Assembly (NCBI GenBank): GCA_003290165.1
Contig: QNQO01009171.1
Location: 62,001-126,000 of the forward strand
Reading direction: 5' to 3'
Source of the DNA: Berberis thunbergii
Lineage: Eukaryota > Streptophyta > Magnoliopsida > Ranunculales > Berberidaceae
Length of the DNA: 64,000 nt
Shown: positions 21,607 to 31,904 of the stretch, in pieces
How the letters are laid out: every line of letters starts with the position of its first letter
How positions within the stretch are numbered: position 1 is the stretch's first letter
Notes under the pieces: model-generated
Databases searched by the model: none
Seen by the model: the letters and a program-made list of their open reading frames with translations, nothing else
Told to the model about the DNA's origin: nothing
Position numbers and translations under genes: made by a program

Positions 21607-22838
21607 GTTAGACCTGATAATAAGGAGCAGCAACTAAAATGTCACAATAAGACATTCCAAAAACTCATATACTAACCATGTTTGCTAAATAATGTATTGG
21701 ATGTTTTACTCAAGCAAATTCCAATATGCAAATATAAAACATAAATTCCACCCAAACACTAATCATACGAACAATAGTAAATGCGAATAAGCATACTAAT
21801 GTAAGCAAACATTCTTTGAAAGAACAAATGCAATCTATGAAGTAACTTCATCTTTAACATACCTGTTTGTTGTAATTTCTGTATAAGATTCAACTGCTGT
21901 AAACAAATGAGCGAATGTACCAATTTTGCTTGGGTTGAGTCGCGGACTAGGTCGCTCTCTTTAAGATGTTTCGCAGCTCTGCCCAAAATTGTGTAAGCAG
22001 TTTCGTAGCCCCGCCGTCCCCAGGATAAAACAGCCCAGAATCTTCTCTGTCTCGTTCAAAAATTGCACAGTATATGAACGGAATACAAATCACCCTTAAT
22101 CTCCTTATTTGCTCGGAATTACCAATACCATTGAAAGAAATAAGCAAGAAGCAGAAATTTCATAAACGAAAAACTGATTATTGTAAACACGAATACTGTT
22201 TGCAATCTGTTCCTTATTTGAAAGAAAATCAGCAAGAAGCAGAATTTTCAAAGACGAAAAACTGTTGTTGTAGACACTGTTTGCAATCTGTTTCTGATTT
22301 GAAAGAAAATCAGCAAGAATTTTAAAAGACGAAAAGACTGTTTGCAATATACTCTGAAAGAGCACTCTGTTTCTCATTTCGAAAGAAGACTCTCATTCTC
22401 TCTATCTCAAAACTAGATGGTATTTTTCGATGAAAAACTTCCTTCAAAAAACAAAAATATACTCTATTCATATACATCAATCACGTCAAATCGTGGAGAG
22501 AAAATCTCGCCGCGACTTACGCCACACGTAAATTAGAGAGACTGTCCAGATACATCGTATCTTGATTCAGTTCTCTTTAGAAGTTCAAGAGTTTTTTTTT
22601 CGTTTAAATAAATTTTCAGCAAAAAAATGTTTTGCTCTCTAAAAGATTGGTACCCCCAAGGGGTCCAAACCCAAGTCCTAACTATCTTCTTATATACTCT
22701 ACCTCAAAGAGATATATAGTAGATATGGGACTATAAAATAGAGAGTGATTCAAAGATCAAAATATGAGAGGGAGGTCCAGGGTTCAAAACCAGGTAAATA
22801 CACATTTGTTTTTATTTTTAAAAAGCCAAATTTTCAAC
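21607..22838. mobile_element. 1.2-kb insertion of unknown class with internal tandem repeats
   Basis: Absent from copy C'. It is flanked by the 7-bp repeat ACAATAT (21600-21606 and 22839-22845). Within it, a unit of about 80 bp (gaaagaaaatcagcaagaag... ctgtttgcaatctgtt) is repeated about 2.5 times between 22130 and 22330. No transposase, LTR ends or poly(A) tail was recognised. Confidence 0.55.
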
Positions 22839-23464
22839 ACAATATACCTGGAATCGCCTTCCAAATAATATATATATATACCTGGAACCGAACGACATAG
22901 TGGTCCTCACCAAACATTGCTCGGAAACCATCAACAGTCTTAATTGATGGACGCCGTCCGAAAAAATTGACACTGAGACTCACCAAAGCCTTAACGCGGT
23001 CAGGCCTAAACATGCAAAGCTGCCATGCTATCCCAATCATGCCCTAAAGACCTGTAACAGCATATAACATATATGATCACTATACTAATCAATCCAAACC
23101 AACAGTTTGAACAAAAGAAGAATTAGGTATTGTGTTTTACCTGATCTAGACCAAGGGAATCAATAAGGGCGACAATATCACCGACGAGATGATGAATTGA
23201 GTAGCTAGTTATGTCAGGTGGTGTATCAGTGTCACCATATCCACGTAGGTCAGGAGCTATTGCTCGGTAACCCCATGAAGCGAGTGAGACTATTTGGTGC
23301 CTCCACGAATACCATAGATCACGGAAGCCATGAAGGAGAAGCACGACAGGCCCTTCACCCTAATCTGCAGGATCTAAAATTCATGCATTATTATATGTTT
23401 GAAAGGAATCTGTTCTATTCAGTAGAGCATTTATACTACAGATTAAAAAAAACTGCAGAATCTG

Positions 23465-26400
23465 TGTAATATCCATTGATTTTGTTAAAAAAAAAAAAAA
23501 AAAATATCAGTTTTCAGATTTGTGGGTTTGACGGTGTTGGTTTGATTGATCGGATTGCGTAGCTCCGATCAGCCCTTTCAGGGGCATTTGTGGCGTCATT
23601 TGGAACCTGTAAACCCCACATGCAAGGGTGGTTTAATGGTTGGTCGCAATTTTCAAAAAAATCAGTGTGCATGTCCGTTAGGAAGGTTCTTCGGCGTGAA
23701 TCTGGGTTTTGGGCGCGTGGGTGAGCTGCAAATTCGTGATTCCGGGTGTTCTTGGACCTATTTCCGGCCTGTTGTGCTGTTCGAGGGCGATCAGACCGGA
23801 GTATGGTGGATTTCAGTGAGTTTTCGCGGAATTTTGGGTGTTTGCCGGATTTAATTTGCCGGTAAGTTTTTCTTTCAGTCACGCATCGGTTGTTATTTAT
23901 TTCATTTTCCAATTTTCGGCTAGTTTGCTCACTTTTGAGTCCGCCTTGCAGTTTTAAAAAATTCCTTGGTCCCGCATTCGCTGTTTTGCGAGTTGGGAGC
24001 TTCGATTGGTAGGATTTAGGTTTCGAAAACCCATTCGGCTCAGGTGAGTGAAACTATATTATTTAAATTGAGAAATAATTATTTTAAATCCTGAATTTAA
24101 TTTTTACATTATGCCGTCGATTGTGTATAATTGAATCAAAGTCCGAAATTCGGGGTTTTTGAGTTCGATTGTTGTGTTGGTTATTTTGTGAATGAATTTA
24201 TGTATTTGGTTTTCTGAAAGCATGATATACAGGAATGAAATAGAATAGTAGTTGAATTTGGGTGTGATTAGGCTTTGGTGTAATGTCATTGGGCTTGTAT
24301 GTTGCGTTTTACAGTAAATTGCCGAGTCTTGAGAATGTATGATATATAGTTCAACTCGAATGAATTTATTTTGGTGAGTTGGGTCATGTTGGGACCCTAG
24401 CGTAGTCGTGGATTTATGCGTATTGCCTAACTGATTATGGTTACACGTCTGTTACATTTGACTTTGTACAGACTCGTAGTATGTGTATGTTGATATTAGT
24501 GTAAGTGTTTTTACCCCACTGTAATGCCTGTTGTGCCGATGCTTAGGAGCTTGCTCGCATCGTGAGTTTGATGGTGCTTAAGATGACTCTAGGGATGGCA
24601 GTGGGGCGGATTTTTTTGGATATCCGCCCCACTCACCTCGTTTGGGGCAGATTTGGTAAAGGGTCCATGGATCTTGGGGCGGATACGAATTTCCAATCTG
24701 TATCCATTTATTAATCGGGGCGGATACGGATTTTTCCATATCCGCACCACGGATATCCGTTTATCCGATAAATTTATAAAAATACACTTCCCCTATATAA
24801 AGGATTAAACACTAAGTTTCTCACACCCTCTCGGCCTCTCACACATAGATTCATTCTCGTCTCCAATCTCCTCACAGTGAAGGTGGAGCCGTGGAGGCCG
24901 ACCCTCCCTTCTTGTTTTCTCACAACAAACTTCTCTCTTAGCAAAGGCGGAGGCCGACCCTCCCTTCTTCTCTTGGCCGTCCCTTCTTCTCTCTCACAGC
25001 GAAGATGGAGGCCGACGTCCAGTCGTCCCTTATTCTCTCTCACAGTGAAGGTGGAGGCCAACGTCCCTTCTTCTCTCTCACAGCGAAAGCGGAGGCCAAC
25101 CCTCCCTCTTCCCGGCCACCTCCCTCTCCCCTCCCTCCCCCTAGATCTTAGATCTTTGATCAAATATGAGATTTCAGATCTTTGATCAGATCTGAGATTC
25201 TTTGGATTGAATTTTATTTTATTTTTTGTATGGTTTGTTGTAAAATTTGTATGGATTATTTGTAATTTTGTGTTACTGATCTAATGAATGAAGTTTACTG
25301 TAGTTAAATGAATAACCAGCTTGGAGTTAGCAAATTAGGAAGAGGAATACCTAAATTAGGGGCGGAGATCCGGCAATCTAGTAACAAAATTGCAAACCGT
25401 AAATGAATTGGCGGTATGGGGCGAATATCCGCCAATCTGCACGGGGCAATTACATTTTTTAAATAAATTTGTAAATGGATTGGTGGGGCGGATTTGGGGA
25501 TCCGTTATTCCTGACGGATAGTTGATGGATTTGCTCAAATCCGCCCCGTTGCCATCCCTAGATGACTCACACCAGATATTGAGGATGCTATTGTATGTGG
25601 CAAGTTTGCTGAGGTGCTGTGAGCTCCCGCACGCACTTGCCACTAAAGAGTGCAGTAGGACGGGTCCCGGAGGACATGCTTTGGAGATTACTCGCTTTCC
25701 CTCCTAGCGTGCTTGAGTTTGATTTGTTTTAGGTTGGTTGTTTTAGTTTGATTTGTTTTAAGTTTGTATCCTGGCAGATGACATCTCATTGGGATACAAA
25801 CCACCCGAAGTGGTATTGGTGCATGTTGCGGGATGTGTCTGGGTAAGACACATTAGTAGGGTATGTGGATACCTACGATATGAGACACTTATACATAAAT
25901 TTTTTATGGTTTCGACTTGATTGCTATACCTAGGAGACTATGAAGAATTATGATATTGTCTTTGTTTTCATCGCTTGATAGTTGCCATGTTTGAATCACC
26001 TTTAATGACCGGCATATTTCGTAAAATTCTAGTTATTGTTGAATCTGAAATGCTTGTGTTGGTGCTTGAACTTAGAAATATTATCCTTAGAGACACGGTG
26101 TGATTTAGAATTTAGAACCTGTATAGGGACACCTTTTCCATTTTATGGATCATGCATCTAGGATTACTCACTTATTCATTATTGTTTGGCATAGATTTCT
26201 CCTGTATATTATTCTGTTATTTGTATTTAGTTCACTAACATCAGCTAGCTTTGTGCTTTGCTAACCCCGCAAGGGGTGTGCTTCTATTGGAGTGCAGGCA
26301 GTGTTGGCGTTCCTGCTGATCGTGGCGCTTAGGCCCAGTTTCCAACAATAGACTATTTTGTGTTGTTTGGGTCGCGTCCACCATGTACGGGCATGTTTTG

Positions 26401-26644
26401 TTTCCTTTGTATCATCTGGTTAAATACTAGATGTTTGTATATATTGTTTTTGTTGCTATGACTCTTGCGGGGCGAATCGTATACTCTTATTTTGTTCAAA
26501 TTTTATCGTACTTTTATTTTCGTTTGATTCTCGTTGCAAGAATGTGTTATATTATGATGTTGCTGCTTATTACAATCTGCCGGTATTACGGATTATTTCA
26601 GGCATCGGCACGCTGCGATTCCCATGGCGAGTCGATGCATGACA
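23465..26644 (+). repeat. 5' LTR of the gypsy element
   Basis: It starts TGTAATATCC and ends GCATGACA. Without the 971-bp hAT insertion and its 8-bp duplication it is about 2.2 kb. It aligns with 35315-36793 over its first 1.5 kb. Confidence 0.82.
24590..25560. mobile_element. Non-autonomous hAT-type element, 971 bp, in the 5' LTR
   Basis: Terminal inverted repeats TAGGGATGGCA and TGCCATCCCTA are flanked by the perfect 8-bp duplication GATGACTC (24582-24589 and 25561-25568). The empty site is preserved in the 3' LTR at 36418-36425. Subterminal GGGGCGGAT and ATCCGCCCC repeats occur at both ends. The middle (about 24865-25110) is a degenerate minisatellite of TCTCTCACAGCGAAGGCGGA-like units. 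No transposase. Confidence 0.9.
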
Positions 26645-26649
26645 GAGCT

Positions 26650-26662
26650 TGGTATTAGAGCC
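26650..26662 (+). promoter_or_regulatory. Primer-binding site of the gypsy element
   Basis: TGGTATTAGAGCC, five bases after the LTR end. It differs from the tRNA-Met complement TGGTATCAGAGC by a C-to-T change. Confidence 0.78.
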
Positions 26663-26794
26663 ATTGTTTACCGGTTCACATAGAACATCATCGTATGACA
26701 CTTTATTGAGTGAATTGGGTAGAGGAGTTAGGATTTTTGTTGTGTTGTTTAATGTATTGTATGTATGTTTCTTTTACGTAGAGGGAGTGTGGTG

Positions 26795-27960
26795 ATGGCG
26801 TGTGAAAAGAGAACACATGGTGAGGGATTAGGCACTGCTGGAGAGGATGCCTCTCAGGCTTTCATGGAAATGATGACACAGTGGGCACAAAATATGAGAC
26901 AGGGAAATCAGTCAGAGGATCCGTTTATTCGTCACAACAAGAATTTCATCAGCTTGGGTGGTGAAAGATTTGATGGTACTGGAGATTCTCTAGCTGCGGA
27001 TCGGTGGATCCGTAAGGTAGAGCTGATATTGAGAGGATGGTGCTGACACCTATACAGCGTACCGAGTTAGCAACACAGTAGTTTGACGGAGAGGCTATGT
27101 ATTGGTGGGATTCAGTGAGGCAGAGCCGTGATGTGTCAGAGATGCAGTGGGATACATTTTGCGAGGTGTTTAAACAACATTTTGTTCCTGATTCTGCCAG
27201 AGCTGAGATCGTGGACAGGTTTTTACACTTACAGGAGGGATTTAGATCTATTTCAGAATACTTAGCCGAGTTTACACAGTTGAGCCGCTATGCCACTTGT
27301 TTCATAGATACTGCAGAGAAGAAGAACCTGACATTTTTTAGTGGTCTAAACCCGTTCCTAAGGAAACAGTTGATGGTGATGATCGATCGTCCTTTTGAGA
27401 GATTAGTAGACGTCACTTTAAGTCAAGAACGAGTTGACGCTGAGTGTAGGTAAGAAACTTTGGTTCGACGAGCTAGAGGTTCAGAGCACAGTTAGAGGTT
27501 TGGCCGAGGAAGCCACACAGTTGAGCAGGCACAACAGCCAGAGCTTGCCGCTGTTTAGCAAAGAGACCTTGGTAGAGGGGGACCAGTTAGGACTGGCAGA
27601 GACCGCAGAGATGACAAACGTTTTCGAGGAGATCATCGACAACAACAACAACAAAGACAACCCGTGAGGGGTGGTCAGACAGAAACTAGGAGCGGTTGCT
27701 TTACTTGTGGTCAGGATGGACATGTAGCCCGTGATTGTCCAAGAGGTCAGACAAATCAACGGGAGCAGGCAGTTTTTTAGACTTGTGGGCAATCGGGGCA
27801 CTTTTCCAAAGCTTGTCCTCAGAGTAGGGATGTACCAGCACAACAAAGGGTGCCTCAAGGACAGTTAGCATCTGCGTCTGGAAATGGTCAGAGAGTCCCT
27901 CTCCCAGCACCGCTTGTTCGCCTCGTAGCTATTCCTGGTCAGGAAAATGTTGAGGGTATG
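26795..27960 (+). pseudogene. gag region of the gypsy element (broken)
   Basis: It begins MACEKRTHGEG. The capsid part contains FDGTGDSLAADRWIRKVE and, after a break near 27045, YWWDSVRQSRD... FCEVFKQHFVPDSARAEIVDRF. Two zinc knuckles follow, CFTCGQDGHVARDC and TCGQSGHFSKAC, with a TAG just before the second (about 27778). The reading then runs into the nested element at 28007. Confidence 0.82.
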
Positions 27961-28006
27961 TTACTATTTTTGTGATAGTTGTGTGTGCTAGATGTAGTAG
28001 GATATG

Positions 28007-31000
28007 TGTAGCACCCCGTAATTTTTGTACTTACTAAAAATATTTTTATATTTTTGTGTGATTGTCTTCATTAAGTTATGGGCATACGTATGAGCTATTT
28101 GTTTGTCCATGTGATGTGTAGTTTGTTTATGTAAGAATTAATTTCCTACTTACCTTCCTCTACTGAATCTCGGGACGAGATTCTTTTGAGTTGTATATAT
28201 TGTAATATCCGCCTAATTAAATAAATATAAAAATTTCTTATTTATTAATTGTGGCGTATATTGTAATCTCATTTCTTGGGAAAAAGATTTTTGTTTCTCA
28301 TTACTAAATAAAATAAGGTGTGTGTGTGTGTGTTTAGCCAAAATTTTGAAAACCCTAATGTTGATGGATTGTACTCAATTGTATTTGGGCTTGGTTTCGG
28401 TTTTCATTAAAATATCGATTAGGGTTATATTTTGTGAAATTAAAGGGTGGGTGCATTTGGAAGTTAGGTGAGGGCGAATAGCCACTCACCATATAAAAAA
28501 AAAAGAGAAGAAACAAAGCCTTTTGCTTCCTCCTTTTCTTTTCTCCTTTTCCTTTTTTTTTTTTTTTTTTCTTTTGTTGCATTTCGATGGCGGCGAAGGG
28601 GGGTGTGATCGATGGGAGAGGATATACTTTGCAATCAACAAAGGGGGCAATGGGGGTATCAAAAGATTAGATCTCTTGAAAAACCCCTTTCTCGATTTGA
28701 TTCTCTGCAACTTTTCCAGTGAAAAGAGAAAACTTTGTTGCTTTCTTCATTGTAATTTTGTTTGTGAAATTATAAAGGTGAGAGATGCTAAAAATAGACC
28801 TTTAGATATGCTTCTTCATCATTTCTAAACCTCTCTACTTTGTTTCCTTCTTCATCTGTTTTTTTTATGAACCCTAAACGATTTCAATTCTAAAGGTCTG
28901 TTGTTTGGCATCTCATGGAAAGGTAGGATTCTTGTAGATTTCTCTTCTTCTTCATTTCAATTTTGTTTGTGAAATTTGAAGGATGGGGTTGTTGGGGGAA
29001 GAAGAGAGAAGGATGGGGTTGTACACTCAGATACAAGATTGGAATCATGACTTTCTTTGCTGGAAGAAGAAATTACAATCTAATCAAGGGTAGATGAGTA
29101 TTTATGGGAGGACGTGACTTTGCTCAAAGTAACGTTACTAGAAACCAGGTTTTTAAGTTGCTTTTAAGAGGTGGGCATTTTGATAGTGGGGAGGAACTCT
29201 GCAGAACCTGTATGAGCATCAGGGCATCACAGTGATGCGCATACATTGGCAGCTCAGGAAACACTTGCCAAGCTAGTCAGATCAAGGAGCATTGTTTGAT
29301 TTGCCAAAAGAGATTGCCAAAGAGCTGATTGAGAGCACCATCATGGATATGGGTCTGCAAGAGTGTGCTGACAGAGTGATAGGTAATTGGCATCTGAGGG
29401 GTATTAGTGGTGGTGAAAAGAAGAGGCTAAGTATCGCTGTTGAGATCCTCACACGCCCTCCTCTATTGTTTCTGGATGAACTCACTAGCGGACTTGATAT
29501 TGCAGCAGCTTTCTTTGTTGTCCAGATTCTAAGAAAACATTGCCCATGATGGAAGAACTGTCATATCTTCCATCCACCAGCCTAGTAGTGAAGTGTTTGC
29601 ATTGATGACCTTTTTCTCTTATCTGGTGGAGAAACTATTTATTTAGGAGAAGCATCAAGTAAGGTCATGGCGGGAACTCTTTTGAAGCAATTAGGTCCTT
29701 ATCTCTTATCTACTGCAACTGTCCGTACAATCAACGAGCCTATTCTCACTGGTTCTTCCAAGTTTCTTAGAGTAATAAAGGCTGGTGGAGGTGGTGTGTT
29801 AATGTTGTCTGAATGGTGGTGATGGCTTGACGAGCAAGAGGAATGGGATGATGGCGTTGATTATGAAGGGTCATTGCGTGGATCCGTTGCGAAATCCTTT
29901 ACGGTTTGCGATCTCTCCGGTGAGTTCTCTTTTACCCCTTTCAGTATTTTTTTATGTAGTCTCTCTAAATTTGATCTTTGTGAAAAAATATTCACAAACA
30001 ATTGTTTGTTTATTTGGTAATTGGTTATGTGTTTTTGGTATTTGTTTATGATGTTTAAGCAATGTATTATTTCTGTCTTTAGCACTTATTGCTTGGATGT
30101 GTAACAACTCTAGGACAGAATTTGCAGTTGTGCTTGTAGCTTTACTTACTTTTTCATTATTTGAGATATAAGCATTGAGTATGTGGGATGTCACATTAGG
30201 ATGGTGTGGTTGTGAGTGTTGATGAAATAATTTGGGGTTTTGAGAGTTGTGAAATTGGTTGTGAATATATAAGTTTGACTGTTTATTTAGTAGCCTATAT
30301 GTACAATCAAAAGGGACAAATAGATAGTCATTTTTGGGTTTAGTTACATCTGTTAAGTTATACATGATGAACCCCCTCATCATTTAGATTGGATCAGGGG
30401 ATTGAACTTAAGTTTATTGGTTTAAACCACTAGTTGGTTTGCAATTCAACTCAAGACAAGTTTAGAAGAACCATTTTTTTTAGTAAGCTTTTGTGGACTG
30501 GTGATCATATATGTTGAATTTTGCTGCTCATTACATGGTTCTGTGTTATACTATAATCTAGCATATTATATATGCATGAATAACTAGTGAACATAATTTG
30601 CTATAAGTAGATCCTTTCACTACATGATTCTATGGGTTGCACTCGCATTCCAGCCAATTTATATTTTATTAAATAAATATTAGATATTGGTCGAAATTTA
30701 GCTGAGCACTTGTTTTAGCTTTAGTATTTGTATTGTTATGCGAATTGGTGTGCATACTGTTTTTTTCATATGATGCAAAGAGATGAGATGTGTGAATTGG
30801 CAATGTGTCAAATATTACTTGTTCCCCAAAAGAATGGTGGATACTGTGATTGATTTATTTATGGTTGACAAAGCGTCATCATAAAAGAGTTTTGAGGATT
30901 TATTTATTTTATGCTCTTTTCCACAACTTCGAAAAAAAAATGTGAAAAGAAAAGAAATTTTTGTATACAGACTTGCTTGTATACATGTGATATTATGGGT

Positions 31001-31866
31001 ATGCAGACTTGCTTGCATATCGGTGCACCGTTCCATGTGTGTTTGGTTGTACGTGTAGATTTAGGAAGAATGTTTGCCATGGATCGAACTTCGGGTGTGA
31101 TGACATGTTCCTCGAGGTGGCACCCCACTTAGAACATGTACGCTCCGAGTGGTTTCGAAGGCAAGGGAGGCACACTTGGGTGAGGTGTGTTCGGCACAGG
31201 AGGAGAGTGCGATTGTGAAAAAGTAGCAAGATTTCTTTTTGTGTATGTGCGTGAATACCTTAAAGGAAGAAACTAAATGCTCATTCAACCATTGAATGAG
31301 AACTACATGTCTTCCTAAGGGTAGAAAAATGTGTTTTGTTTAATATTTCTATAATAGTTTAATATGAGTGAATTGTATTGTTGTTGCATTTATGAGGATT
31401 GATAACTCATAAATTTTATTTATTAGTAATAAATAATGCATATTTATTTATTAGGATGATAACACCATTGCCTCATTGAGGAACTACCTGATGGTGTGGT
31501 TATTTATTGTTTTGTTTATTTTAATGTTGTCATGTGCGGATATATTGATTTTGGGATGAAGATTTCTCACACCAGCTTTATTGCTGACCCGAGTGAGCTT
31601 TTGCTTCTTGGGTACATTCCTTTTGGAATGTAGCCGAGTAGTCTTTCAGGTTTAGAGATTTTGAGCTGCGTACTGGAGTTCCGCTAGTGAGCTAGCCATG
31701 CCAATCTTCTTCGGGTTAGACTTTTTATTCGTTTTAGTTGTTTAGTTCATGCTGCTATTTGTTTCTGTTATTATTGAATTCTCACGTCCCGAGTTTTGGG
31801 GGAAACGGATAATCCTACGTGGCTTTTGGGATTTTCGTTTCCTTAAAAAAAAATCGAGGCGTGACA
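28007..31866. mobile_element. Nested LTR-type element with ABCG fragment, 3.86 kb
   Basis: It begins TGTAGCACCCC and ends GGCGTGACA, flanked by the perfect 5-bp duplication ATATG (28002-28006 and 31867-31871). It splits gag from protease of the host element. No gag-pol is inside, so a solo or rearranged LTR is the simplest reading. At 28170-28210 text like the 3' end of gypsy internal DNA (tctcgggacgagattctttt) is followed by a second LTR-like start TGTAATATCC. The element may therefore be a 5' remnant joined to a longer 3' LTR (28200-31866). It carries an ABC transporter fragment at about 29285-29800. Confidence 0.7.
29285..29800 (+). pseudogene. ABCG (white-brown complex) transporter fragment
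   Basis: The frame reads [20 protein letters not shown], then [20 protein letters not shown], then [20 protein letters not shown]. This is the ABC signature (SGGE) and Walker B region of a plant half-size ABCG protein. After a one-base insertion at about 29536, a second frame continues [20 protein letters not shown] and, after another shift, [16 protein letters not shown]. Walker A and the membrane domain are absent. The usual Pro of the DEPTSGLD motif is Leu here. It is a captured, decayed piece of a cellular gene inside an LTR-type element and is not functional. Confidence 0.82.
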
Positions 31867-31904
31867 ATATGTGTTATGTGCATTATGCATAGGAAAAATT
31901 TCAT

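Larger units (their letters stand above)
20389..23362 (-). pseudogene. Epoxide hydrolase copy C, split by insertions
   Basis: Exon 4 is 20389-20638, exon 3 20738-20976, exon 2 22882-23051 and a truncated exon 1 about 23141-23362. Between exons 3 and 2 sit two insertions: a retroposon (21024-21480) and a 1.2-kb segment (21607-22838). Exon 2 is 170 nt instead of 183, and the loss falls in the nucleophile motif, so the catalytic Asp is gone. Exon 1 has lost its first part including the start codon; the break joins ...GGCCCTTCACCCT to upstream text normally about 140 bp away. Exon 4 is still in frame and keeps the catalytic His (EEVAHF). Counterpart of C' (52663-53827). Confidence 0.88.
14650..23460. 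repeat. Segmental duplication block 1
   Basis: TRIM copies, then the unique-looking stretch from 15451 (acctaagaagatggcaagga), then epoxide hydrolases A, B and C. The block recurs in the same order and orientation at 43155-53940, with different later insertions and deletions in each copy. Confidence 0.8.

Noticed and set aside
24774..25185. Long frames on both strands at 24.8-25.2 kb
   Set aside because: Repetitive translation of the minisatellite inside the hAT-type element.
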